46,623 nucleotides of DNA from Kangiellaceae bacterium. Lineage in GTDB: Bacteria > Pseudomonadota > Gammaproteobacteria > Enterobacterales > Kangiellaceae. Positions 18,932 through 27,213 of the stretch are shown here, piece after piece. The first letter of the stretch is position 1. Each line of letters opens with the position of its first letter. The position numbers and the translations under genes are program-made. The notes under the pieces are model-generated. The model saw only the letters and a program-made list of their open reading frames with translations, had not been told where the DNA came from and made no database searches. The DNA lies in assembly GCA_019090895.1 (NCBI GenBank), contig JAHRVB010000032.1:1-46623 (forward strand), given 5' to 3'.

Positions 18932-20095
18932 TTAAAATAAAGTACTAAACCAACGACTTACAGAGTCAGACATTCGTCCAAACACTCCCGCCTCTTGCAC
19001 TTCTTCCAGCGCAACCAACGGATATTCTGCGAACTTTTCCTCACCGAGTGAGAAAAAGACTTTACCGACCAGTTGTCCTTGTGCGATTGGCGCTTCAATA
19101 TCCTTTTCTACGACGTATCGCGCTTTAAGGTTTTTAGCCTGCCCTCTTGGAATAGTAAGAAATATATCTTTAGCGATACCGAGACTAATAACTTCTTTTT
19201 CTCCCATCCAAATTTCTTGTTGGTGGAGCTGTTTACCGGCTTCAAGGGGTTTTACCGTTTCATAGAATCTAAATCCATATGAAAGCAATTTTTTACCTTC
19301 GACTTTTCGACTATTCTTACTCTTAGTTCCCATTACAACAGAAATCAATCGCATATTGTTCTTAGTCGCAGATGAAACCAAGCAATAACCTGCAGCATCA
19401 GTGTGGCCAGTCTTTACCCCATCGACGTCTAAACTTTCATCCCACAATAAGGAATTCCGATTCGCTTGTTTGATACCGTTAAAAGTAAACCATTTTTCTT
19501 TGTAATAGGCATATTCTTCTGGATAGTCTCTAATCATTGCAGCCGTTAACAAAGATAGATCGCGAGCCGTTGAAATGTGTCCGTCGGCTGGTAATCCATT
19601 GGAATTTTCAAAATTAGTGTTAATCATGCCTAATTTTTGCGCATGTTGATTCATAAGGTCGGCAAATACATCTTCACTACCGGCGATGTGCTCAGCTAAA
19701 GCAACGGATGCGTCGTTACCGGATTGTATGATGACGCCTTTCAGTAGGTCTTCGACACTAACATCGGTATTCACTTCTATCCAGGTCAACGAGCCCCCAG
19801 CAAAAACAGGATTTTGTGCCCATGCATTCTTACTAATTCGGACTTTATCGGTGAGGTTTAAATTCCCTGCTGCTATCTCTGCAGAAACGACATAACTGGT
19901 CATCATTTTAGTTAAACTTGCGGGTGGAACTGGCATGTCAGGATTATGTTGGACGATAATTTTTCCACTGTCATAATCCATTAAAACATACGATTTGGCG
20001 GCGAGCTCTGGCGCAGCGGGTGTAATAGCACTTGCCGAAAAACTTAACCAGCTAACTATTAACCAAATAGTCTGTTTATACGAAATCTTAGTCAT
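18932..20095 (-). CDS. dacA: D-alanyl-D-alanine carboxypeptidase (PBP5/6 family)
   Basis: Periplasmic DD-carboxypeptidase trimming the terminal D-Ala of peptidoglycan stem peptides. The 387-residue protein has a signal peptide (cleavage near SASA-ITPA). The S11-family triads are SLTK at 60-63 (nucleophile S60), SGN at 125-127 and KTG at 228-230. A PBP5 C-terminal beta domain follows, and the last residues (SDSVSRWFSTLF) form the amphipathic membrane anchor typical of PBP5. It lies downstream of rlpA and upstream of ybeD. Confidence 0.95.
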   Translation of the reverse strand: MTKISYKQTIWLIVSWLSFSASAITPAAPELAAKSYVLMDYDSGKIIVQHNPDMPVPPASLTKMMTSYVVSAEIAAGNLNLTDKVRISKNAWAQNPVFAGGSLTWIEVNTDVSVEDLLKGVIIQSGNDASVALAEHIAGSEDVFADLMNQHAQKLGMINTNFENSNGLPADGHISTARDLSLLTAAMIRDYPEEYAYYKEKWFTFNGIKQANRNSLLWDESLDVDGVKTGHTDAAGYCLVSSATKNNMRLISVVMGTKSKNSRKVEGKKLLSYGFRFYETVKPLEAGKQLHQQEIWMGEKEVISLGIAKDIFLTIPRGQAKNLKARYVVEKDIEAPIAQGQLVGKVFFSLGEEKFAEYPLVALEEVQEAGVFGRMSDSVSRWFSTLF

Positions 20096-20160
20096 TAAAA
20101 AGCCCTAACTTAATACAAGTTTTCCAGATAATTCTGGCGATATATGTTGCGATTATAACA

Positions 20161-20994
20161 CTAATCTTGATAAACGATGCTAGGTTTGCCTAGCTCATCA
20201 ATACTTAATGTTTCTGCTAACTCTTCGGCAATTGCTAGACTATCAATCGGTCCAATACGCACCCGGTAAAGTTTACTTTTCCCACGATTGATAGTCGAAA
20301 CGCTAACTGGCAAATCGATTTCGCGGTCTAACACTTTAGCAAGCTTCTGTGCGCTCAATTTCTTAGAATAAGCACCCACTTGAACAAATCGCTTTCTAGC
20401 GCTTTGTGCAGCAGCTGTAGAGTTACCCGAGTACTGTTGACGAACCTTCTCTGTTGAAGCAAAACTGATGATTTCGATTGCAACATTTGCAGTCCCTTTG
20501 TGCGCCATGCCCAGTTGATGTGCGGCAGCATAAGAAAGATCAATGATACGTGATTTGACGAATGGTCCACGGTCATTCACACGGACAATCAATTCACGTC
20601 CATTATCCTTGTTTTTCACTCTAACATAACAAGGAATCGGTAATGTTTTATGAGCGGCGGTTAATTGCAACATATCGTACGCTTCACCGCTAGAGGTTCG
20701 CCTTCCGTGAAACTTAGTACCGTACCAACTAGCCACACCTTCTTGTTTAAAGTTCTCCGCAGAGTCTAGGACTCGATAAGTGAGCCCCGCCTCTTCGTAT
20801 GATTTAGGATTACCATATTTACTCTTTGGTTCCTTCTTGGGAGTGATGGGCTTAACCTGACTCCAATCTATTGGTCTAGTCGGAGCACTATCTTGCTCTT
20901 TCTTCTCAACAACGGAACAGGCAAACAGGCTCATCAAAACCAATAAAATAAAAGGAGCGCGGCTGCCATACTTTCTGTAGCTTTCGAAATTCAT
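20161..20994 (-). CDS. rlpA: RlpA family septal-ring lipoprotein with SPOR domain
   Basis: Outer-membrane lipoprotein; family members are lytic transglycosylases acting on denuded glycan at the septum. The 277-residue protein has a lipobox with Cys26 (LFAC). The double-psi beta-barrel spans about 85-175 (GVASWYGTKFHGRRTSSGEAYD and VRVNDRGPF, containing the conserved Glu and Asp). A C-terminal SPOR domain at about 200-277 (FVQVGAYSKKLSAQKLAK, YRVRIGP) binds denuded peptidoglycan. It lies 7 bp after rodA. Confidence 0.94.
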   Translation of the reverse strand: MNFESYRKYGSRAPFILLVLMSLFACSVVEKKEQDSAPTRPIDWSQVKPITPKKEPKSKYGNPKSYEEAGLTYRVLDSAENFKQEGVASWYGTKFHGRRTSSGEAYDMLQLTAAHKTLPIPCYVRVKNKDNGRELIVRVNDRGPFVKSRIIDLSYAAAHQLGMAHKGTANVAIEIISFASTEKVRQQYSGNSTAAAQSARKRFVQVGAYSKKLSAQKLAKVLDREIDLPVSVSTINRGKSKLYRVRIGPIDSLAIAEELAETLSIDELGKPSIVYQD

Positions 20995-21001
20995 TTTTTC
21001 A

Positions 21002-22126
21002 TCACCCGGGTAACAGCTTTTTATGAGTTTGAATGCCCATTAATATACCAAAAGAGGCCATAAGAGTGACCATAGAGGTTCCACCGCGACTGACTAATGG
21101 CAACGGAAGGCCAACCACCGGTAATATCCCAGTAACCATTCCAATATTAACAAATACGTAAACGAAAAAGGTCAGAGTAATCGCACCAGCCAACAAGCGA
21201 GTGTAAGTTTCTTGCGCTTTGATAGAAATAAAGAAACCCCTACCAATTATCCATAAGTAAATCCCTATCAAAAGCAGTACCCCGAAAAAACCGAACTCTT
21301 CGCCAAGTACTGCGAAGATAAAATCCGTTTTTCGCTCAGGAAGAAACTCTAATTGCGATTGAGTCCCTTGCAACCAACCTTTGCCGTTTAGTCCTCCGGA
21401 ACCAATTGCAATTTGTGACTGTATAATATGATATCCACTTCCAAGTCTATCTTGCTCAGGGTCCAAGAAAGTGAGTACTCGCTGTTTTTGGTATCCTTGC
21501 ATAACAAAAATCCAATGAATCGGCGCGTAAACAACCGCAACGGTCAAAAATGACAATAACACTCGCCAGCGAATACCAGCCAAAAAGATTGCAAATGCTC
21601 CTGAACTGGCGATTAAAATGGAGGTCCCTAAATCGGGTTGCACTAGTATTAGATAGGTAGGCACCGCGATAATCATACCGACAACGGCTAAATCCCTCAG
21701 GCTTGGTGGTAATTTACGTTCACTAAAATACCATGCAACCATCATCGGAACCGCAAGCTTCATTACCTCTGATGGTTGAAATCGAAACACACCAAAATTA
21801 AGCCAACGTTGAGCGCCTTTTCCAACTTCGCCAAAGAATATAACAGCAATGAGCAAAACGATTCCGCCCGCATAAATAAAAGGTGTCCACTTTTTATAAA
21901 CTCTTGGCGGAATCCATGCAAGAAAAATCATTGCTAGCAGCGCGGCACCAAGCCTGACAATTTGCCGTTGAAGTTCAGGTAGACTTTCCCCGGAAGCGCT
22001 ATAGAGGATTAATAACCCAAATCCCATCAAAACCAACAATCCCGAAAGAAGCGGAAAATCGAGATGCAATCGGGCAGCTAAGCTCTTGCCTCTTCTATCT
22101 GAAATATCGTTGTCGATGAAAGCCAA
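21002..22126 (-). CDS. rodA: rod-shape SEDS glycosyltransferase RodA
   Basis: Inner-membrane peptidoglycan glycosyltransferase of the elongasome, partner of PBP2. The 374-residue polytopic protein shows SEDS hallmarks: GKGAQRWLNFGVFRFQPSEVMKLA (split here as GKGAQRWLNFG and FRFQPSEVMK), QPDLGTSIL with the catalytic Asp region, FLPERKTDFIFAVLGEEFG, and GLPLPLVSRGGTSM near the C-terminus. The first base after its ATG region abuts the mrdA stop, so the pair is strictly coupled. Confidence 0.97.
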   Translation of the reverse strand: MAFIDNDISDRRGKSLAARLHLDFPLLSGLLVLMGFGLLILYSASGESLPELQRQIVRLGAALLAMIFLAWIPPRVYKKWTPFIYAGGIVLLIAVIFFGEVGKGAQRWLNFGVFRFQPSEVMKLAVPMMVAWYFSERKLPPSLRDLAVVGMIIAVPTYLILVQPDLGTSILIASSGAFAIFLAGIRWRVLLSFLTVAVVYAPIHWIFVMQGYQKQRVLTFLDPEQDRLGSGYHIIQSQIAIGSGGLNGKGWLQGTQSQLEFLPERKTDFIFAVLGEEFGFFGVLLLIGIYLWIIGRGFFISIKAQETYTRLLAGAITLTFFVYVFVNIGMVTGILPVVGLPLPLVSRGGTSMVTLMASFGILMGIQTHKKLLPG

Positions 22127-24007
22127 TTAATTAATCACCTGGCTGAAATAAGCATCGAGCACTCGCCTTGCGACAGGAGCAGCAGCTTCACCACCGTGTC
22201 CTCCGTTTTCTGTTACCACAGAAATAACTACCTCAGGAATATCGATAGGCGCATATCCAACATACACTGCGTTATCATTAAATTTCTTCTTCGATTCTTT
22301 TATCTTCTTACCACTATCGTCTACGACTTGAGTTCTTAGTTGCACTGTTCCAGTTTTTCCTGCAGATTGATAATTTGCTCCGTCAAACGCTTTACGAGCC
22401 GTTCCAGCGGGATACCTTGTTACCTGTTCCATTGCTTTTCGCACAATGCCCAAACTCGCACCATCTCCAAAGTTTATCTGACGATCGGCCAATACAGGCA
22501 CTTTTTCTTGCCACTTGCCCTCAACAGATTCTGCCGTCACCAATCTTAAATTATGCCGATTCCCGCCGGTAGCAATTGGCGACACTGCATTTGCTAATTG
22601 TAATGGTGTCGCATTCCAGTAGCCTTGGCCAATGCCGGTAAGAACTGTTTCACCGGGATACCAATCACTACGCCGATTGGCTCTTTTCCAATCTCGCGAA
22701 GGCATTATGCCGGTCAACTCTTCCCCCATATCAATACCAGTCGAAATCCCAAAACCAAAGTTATACATATTTTCTGAAATAATATCGATACCCATTCGGT
22801 AAGCTAAATCGTAAAAGAAAGGATTACAAGACTCTATAATCGCTTTGTTAACATCAACTTTTCCGCCGTGTCCCCATGCAATATGATCGCGGTATATTCT
22901 CTCTTCCTTATTGGGTATAACCCAATATCCGGGGTCGTTAATGGTTGTTTTCTTAGTAATAAACTTGTTATCTAAGCCCACCCAGGCCAACATCGGTTTT
23001 ATGGTCGAGCCCGGTGAATACAGCCCCCTTAGTGCTCGATTGAAAAGCGGTTGATCAGCAGATCCTGTTAGCTTCGCGTATTTCTCCGTAGAAATGCCGG
23101 TCACAAAATCATTAGGGTCGTAACCTGGATTACTCACTAAAGCGAGTACATCGCCATTACGCGGATCAACAACAATCACTGAACCACGAAAAGAACCTAT
23201 CGCTTCAGCTGCCGCTATTTGTAAATTAACATCCAAGGAGAGCTTTAAATCTCGCCCTGGAATCGGGGGTGTTTCTTTAATTGGCTCACCAATCACTCGT
23301 CCTTGCACATCCGTTTCTACTGTTCGACTTCCAATAGTCCCATGTAAAATATCCTCGTAATATTTTTCCAACCCGACCTTGCCCATATGGCGTGTCGCGC
23401 GGTAGTTCGCTTGATCAATTCTCAACAAATCTCTGTCATTGATTCGGCGAACAGAGCCCAATGCATGAGCTATTTTCTCACCAAATGGATAATGGCGAAC
23501 CAGCCTAGCCTCTACTCGAACACCGTTAAACCGGTGACCATTCGCAGAAAAAATGGCAACTTCTTCTTCGCTAAGGCGAGATTTCAATAACACGCTTTTG
23601 AATCGCCTAACCCCCGTTAGTCGCTTATTAAATGAGGTAATATGTTTGTCTTCGATAAGCGCAAGATCTTTAATTTGCGCGATCACCTGCGCCATATTGG
23701 TAACTTGTTCAGGAATAACTTCAAGAGAATAGACTGACCGATTTTCAGCTAACAATACCCCATTTCGATCGTATATTAGTCCGCGATTTGGGGCGACTCG
23801 CTGCAGACTGATTCGATTATTATTTGAACGTGTTTGATAATCTTCGTGTTTTGTTACTTGCAGATACCAACCACGAGCAAGTAATGAAAACATAAGTGCA
23901 GCAACAAATATAAATGCAAAGATAGTGCGGGAAACGAGAATTTGACGTTCTTGCCGATGATCCTTAAAGGCGTGGCCACTTTTTATGTGATTGGTTGTTT
24001 TCAACAT
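22127..24007 (-). CDS. mrdA: penicillin-binding protein 2, peptidoglycan DD-transpeptidase
   Basis: Class B PBP that crosslinks peptidoglycan during elongation with RodA. The 626-residue protein has one N-terminal membrane segment (around 28-48). A pedestal domain follows (NRGLIYDRNGVLLAEN, HALGSVRRIND). The transpeptidase motifs are SPGSTIKPM (nucleophile Ser in STIK), SCN in ESCNPFFY, and KTG in SAGKTGTVQ. The GYDPNDF motif near 300 is typical of PBP2. It lies 7 bp after rlmH and directly abuts rodA. Confidence 0.96.
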   Translation of the reverse strand: MLKTTNHIKSGHAFKDHRQERQILVSRTIFAFIFVAALMFSLLARGWYLQVTKHEDYQTRSNNNRISLQRVAPNRGLIYDRNGVLLAENRSVYSLEVIPEQVTNMAQVIAQIKDLALIEDKHITSFNKRLTGVRRFKSVLLKSRLSEEEVAIFSANGHRFNGVRVEARLVRHYPFGEKIAHALGSVRRINDRDLLRIDQANYRATRHMGKVGLEKYYEDILHGTIGSRTVETDVQGRVIGEPIKETPPIPGRDLKLSLDVNLQIAAAEAIGSFRGSVIVVDPRNGDVLALVSNPGYDPNDFVTGISTEKYAKLTGSADQPLFNRALRGLYSPGSTIKPMLAWVGLDNKFITKKTTINDPGYWVIPNKEERIYRDHIAWGHGGKVDVNKAIIESCNPFFYDLAYRMGIDIISENMYNFGFGISTGIDMGEELTGIMPSRDWKRANRRSDWYPGETVLTGIGQGYWNATPLQLANAVSPIATGGNRHNLRLVTAESVEGKWQEKVPVLADRQINFGDGASLGIVRKAMEQVTRYPAGTARKAFDGANYQSAGKTGTVQLRTQVVDDSGKKIKESKKKFNDNAVYVGYAPIDIPEVVISVVTENGGHGGEAAAPVARRVLDAYFSQVIN

Positions 24008-24014
24008 CCTTTAT

Positions 24015-24485
24015 TTATTCTCGATGATAAGGATGATTGACGGTCACCGACCAAGCACGATAAATGGCTTCGGACAAAACCACTCTAACCATAGGGTGAG
24101 GTAGGGTCAGAGCTGATAACGACCATCGTTGGTTCGCTCGTTTAAGGCATTCCGGAGATAAACCGTCTGGTCCGCCGACCAACAGTGCAACATTGCAACC
24201 TTTGGACTGCCAATTAGTGATCTGCTGAGCCAATTTTTGAGTACTCCAACTATGGCCTTCAACATCTAACGCAACAACCCAATCGGAAGGTTCGATAGCC
24301 TTTTGAATTAACTCTCCTTCTTTCTCCATCCATTTACTCGCGAGTTGATTACGTGTTCTTTTGGCAGCCGGAATCTCAATTAGTTCCAATTGACAATCTC
24401 TTGGTAATCTTTGCGCGTAAGTTTTAAACGCAGTCTCAACCCACGCAGGCATCTTGCTACCAACCGCAATCAACCTGATTTTCAT
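24015..24485 (-). CDS. rlmH: 23S rRNA pseudouridine-1915 N3-methyltransferase
   Basis: SPOUT methyltransferase acting on m3Psi1915 of helix 69 in assembled 70S ribosomes. It has the normal length of 156 residues. The start MKIRLIAVGSKMP, the SAM-binding knot LLVGGPDGLSPE, and the C-terminal LSLSALTLPHPMVRVVLSEAIYRAW-like run (here SLSALTLPHPMVRVVLSE) with HPYHRE ending are characteristic. It follows rsfS by 70 bp, the usual pairing of two ribosome-maturation genes. Confidence 0.96.
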   Translation of the reverse strand: MKIRLIAVGSKMPAWVETAFKTYAQRLPRDCQLELIEIPAAKRTRNQLASKWMEKEGELIQKAIEPSDWVVALDVEGHSWSTQKLAQQITNWQSKGCNVALLVGGPDGLSPECLKRANQRWSLSALTLPHPMVRVVLSEAIYRAWSVTVNHPYHRE

Positions 24486-24555
24486 TGCAATAGACTCTTC
24501 ATAGCAACTGTATCGTCATGGCACACTCATTCGAATATTCGACTTCGAGTCGAAA

Positions 24556-24873
24556 TTATTCCCAGAGTTTTTCCAATTGATAATAATCACGTGTGATTGG
24601 CTGCATGACGTGAACAACCACATCACCGCAATCGACCAAGACCCATTCCGATGCATCCTCACCCTCGATACCTATCGGCGGCTTATTGGCTTCTTTTAAT
24701 GCTTTGATCAACAGTATGGCTATCGATTTCACGTGACGTGACGACGTACCACTACACACAATCATATAGTCAGCGATAGTACTGTCATCTGGAAGACCAA
24801 TTACACTGATCTCTTTTGCCTTTATTTCTTCTAACTGCTGATAAATAAAGTCTTTTAGTTTGTCGTTTTTCAT
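24556..24873 (-). CDS. rsfS: ribosomal silencing factor RsfS
   Basis: Binds ribosomal protein uL14 and blocks subunit joining when nutrients are low. The 105-residue protein contains ADYMIVCSGTSSRHVKSIA and the family signature WVLVDCGDVVVHVM. It is preceded 34 bp upstream by nadD, an order conserved across many bacteria. Length and motifs leave little doubt. Confidence 0.96.
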   Translation of the reverse strand: MKNDKLKDFIYQQLEEIKAKEISVIGLPDDSTIADYMIVCSGTSSRHVKSIAILLIKALKEANKPPIGIEGEDASEWVLVDCGDVVVHVMQPITRDYYQLEKLWE

Positions 24874-24907
24874 TCCACTCTTCTCTTACGGGTTGTTAAA
24901 CCCATTC

Positions 24908-25600
24908 TTACTGATAAATAAAATTACGCTCAATGTACTTTTGTACTACAACCGGAGTTTCATTTACGGTCGCCGAGCCATGTGTAATCGCTTGTCTAAT
25001 TTCTGTCGATGAAATATCTTTTTCCTCGACAGAAAGTTCAAAAAAAAGTCCACTGTCATCCAATTCAAGACTACTCAATTTCTCTGCTGGAATAAAACCA
25101 ATATTGCTAACGCTGGCGATTGATTGTTCTACACCATAATTGGGTCGACCAATAATCATCAAGTGACAGAGACTTGCGAGTCGTTCACTTTGGTGCCACT
25201 GCTCTAATCCTTCTAAGTTGTCGCTGCCAATAACAAAAACAATGATACTTTCCGGTTGCTCTTGATTAATCTCTATAAGGGAATCAACGGTGTAGGATTT
25301 ACCTGTTCGTTGTCCTTCTCTCAAATCTATCGACACATTGTTGTTGTCAGAAAAAACTAATTCAATCATTGCCACTCTTTGCTCGAAGCTTGCACTAGCT
25401 ACTTTTTTTAGTGAAGGTATCGCACACGGCATGATTCGAATATGCCAATCTGAAGAATATTTTCTAATACTCTCTACAATATTAATATGCCCATTATGGA
25501 TAGGGTCAAAACTACCCCCTAAAATAACTTCTACTCGAGTTCTCTCCATAGAACTTTCTTTTGTCACCTCGTCTTTGACTCTTTGCTTGGTGTTTAACAT
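24908..25600 (-). CDS. nadD: nicotinate-nucleotide adenylyltransferase
   Basis: Transfers AMP to nicotinate mononucleotide in NAD synthesis. Motifs: GGSFDPIHNGHINI (nucleotidyltransferase HxGH), SFEQRVAMIEL, VFVIGSDNLEGLEQWH and ISSTEIRQAI. The ORF opens with ATG 25600, 7 bp after holA, but ATG 25549 (MERTRVEVILGG) would start nearer the conserved fold, and the intervening 17 residues are polar and unlike the family. Both starts are possible. It belongs to the holA-nadD-rsfS-rlmH run. Confidence 0.95.
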   Translation of the reverse strand: MLNTKQRVKDEVTKESSMERTRVEVILGGSFDPIHNGHINIVESIRKYSSDWHIRIMPCAIPSLKKVASASFEQRVAMIELVFSDNNNVSIDLREGQRTGKSYTVDSLIEINQEQPESIIVFVIGSDNLEGLEQWHQSERLASLCHLMIIGRPNYGVEQSIASVSNIGFIPAEKLSSLELDDSGLFFELSVEEKDISSTEIRQAITHGSATVNETPVVVQKYIERNFIYQ

Positions 25601-25607
25601 TTGAGGT

Positions 25608-26588
25608 TCAACGTTTGGCGCCCCATATTTTTTTGCCGCTTACAAGCCAAAGGCACGATTCAAGTTCCTGCCAAATAAGACCTTTTTCCTGTCCTTTTAC
25701 CATCCGGTCTAAGAACCCACACCGGGTCAACAGTCTTTGCCAAATCGCTACAGGTAAACGATTAGCTGCTCCGACAATCATTTTCTTCTTACTATCCCAC
25801 AAAAAAGATGATGACAGCGCATGCATTGGCGGCTTCCCTTGACTCACCGCCACGGCAACCTGAGTACACAGATTTATTTCCCTGGTCAAATTCACCAAAA
25901 AAGAAATTGGAGCAACTGCTTCTGATTCAAATTTCTTAAGCATTCGAACAGCCCTTTCGCCATGACCAGCCAATGCCTCGTCTAAACAAAGAAATATTGA
26001 ATAACGAGCATTGTCTGAAACCACTGCTTTTAACATCTTAATATCGACCGATTGTTGATCGTAAAGTAGTTTCAATTTATCTAGACTTTGACTTGCAGCT
26101 AATAAGTTCCCTTCTGTTTGCTCAGCCAACATCGCTATCGCATCGTTTTCAACGGATAAACCGAGCTTTTGAGCTCTCTTGGCAATCCAGTCTTGAAATG
26201 CAAAAGGTTTCGGCGGCCACAACTCTTCGAGTTGCGCAGATGCAGTTATTGACTTAAACCACTTGGCGTTCTTTTGCCTCTTTTCCATTTTAGGAAGTCT
26301 GACCAAAAATAGACTCTCAGGTCCTGCATGCGCTAACAATTCAACCAAAGCCTGTTGCGCATCTTTCTTAGGCGCTTTGCTAAAACGAATATCGGTAAGT
26401 TTGATATCAGAAAACAAAGACAAACTTTGACTATTGGCTAGCAACTCGTCCCAAGAAAACTTATCAATCACATCAACAATTTCTCGTTCCGCAACACCAT
26501 TTTTCTTTGCGGTAGATATTATCTGGTCACACGCTTCCTGCTGCAACAACACTTCATCCGTCGATATAATGTGAATATACCGACTCAT
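25608..26588 (-). CDS. holA: DNA polymerase III delta subunit
   Basis: Clamp-loader subunit that opens the beta clamp. The 326-residue protein resembles HolA in length and layout: N-terminal LLQQEACDQII, LSLFSDIKLTDIRF (beta-clamp interaction region), KMEKRQKNAKWFK, LAEQTEGNLLAASQSLDKLKLL and a C-terminal helical collar domain (VKGQEKGLIWQELESCLWLVSG). It has one base between itself and the lptE stop, and is upstream of nadD, the standard gammaproteobacterial order. Confidence 0.94.
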   Translation of the reverse strand: MSRYIHIISTDEVLLQQEACDQIISTAKKNGVAEREIVDVIDKFSWDELLANSQSLSLFSDIKLTDIRFSKAPKKDAQQALVELLAHAGPESLFLVRLPKMEKRQKNAKWFKSITASAQLEELWPPKPFAFQDWIAKRAQKLGLSVENDAIAMLAEQTEGNLLAASQSLDKLKLLYDQQSVDIKMLKAVVSDNARYSIFLCLDEALAGHGERAVRMLKKFESEAVAPISFLVNLTREINLCTQVAVAVSQGKPPMHALSSSFLWDSKKKMIVGAANRLPVAIWQRLLTRCGFLDRMVKGQEKGLIWQELESCLWLVSGKKIWGAKR

Positions 26589-26589
26589 T

Positions 26590-27156
26590 TTAAAGGTTTT
26601 TTCCCGTTTTAAGCTGTTGGTCTAAGGTCACCACAAATCGACTAATAATTTTTCGCGAAACTTCTTGGCGAATAGATTCGAGTAGTCCTTTTTCTTCCGC
26701 TCGTTTACCTATCAAGTCAATATTATCAAGATAAAAACTTCGTCGCGCCTGAACTTCGATCGGTTCTAACAAAGATTCTACTTTTTGAATTTTCTTTGCA
26801 CCGGTTTCGCTCGCAAAGGCATTTACAATAAATTGCACATTCTGATTCAACTCAAATTCATTATTGCGCCCATTACTATCAACACCGATTGCCCGCTTGT
26901 TTACTTTGGCGCTTACCACTACAAGATGATTACCTGAAAGTTCGGGTTCAGAAACCACCAACAGATCTGATGCTTGTAGATCATTGGTAATCTGTCGACG
27001 TAACAATTTATCATCGCTGTTGACGGCTAAATAAACGGTTAATCCTTTTCCAGAAGTCAAAGATTTACCATCAGATTGTCCTCGAAGGTGAAATCCACAC
27101 CCAGAAGTTACCCCTATCAATAAAGTCAAAACAATGATTCTTACAACTAAATTCAT
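26590..27156 (-). CDS. lptE: LPS-assembly lipoprotein LptE
   Basis: Outer-membrane lipoprotein that plugs and stabilises the LptD barrel for LPS insertion. The 188-residue protein has a signal peptide with lipobox TSGCGFHLRG; the CGFHLRG start of the mature protein is the hallmark of LptE. Position between leuS and holA is conserved. LptD is not in the window. Sequence after the N-terminus is divergent, as is normal in this family. Confidence 0.93.
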   Translation of the reverse strand: MNLVVRIIVLTLLIGVTSGCGFHLRGQSDGKSLTSGKGLTVYLAVNSDDKLLRRQITNDLQASDLLVVSEPELSGNHLVVVSAKVNKRAIGVDSNGRNNEFELNQNVQFIVNAFASETGAKKIQKVESLLEPIEVQARRSFYLDNIDLIGKRAEEKGLLESIRQEVSRKIISRFVVTLDQQLKTGKNL

Positions 27157-27213
27157 AAACAGTTAAATCCAATAGTTTTTGGGTATTGCCATAAAACCAA
27201 CAAGAGCATGTGA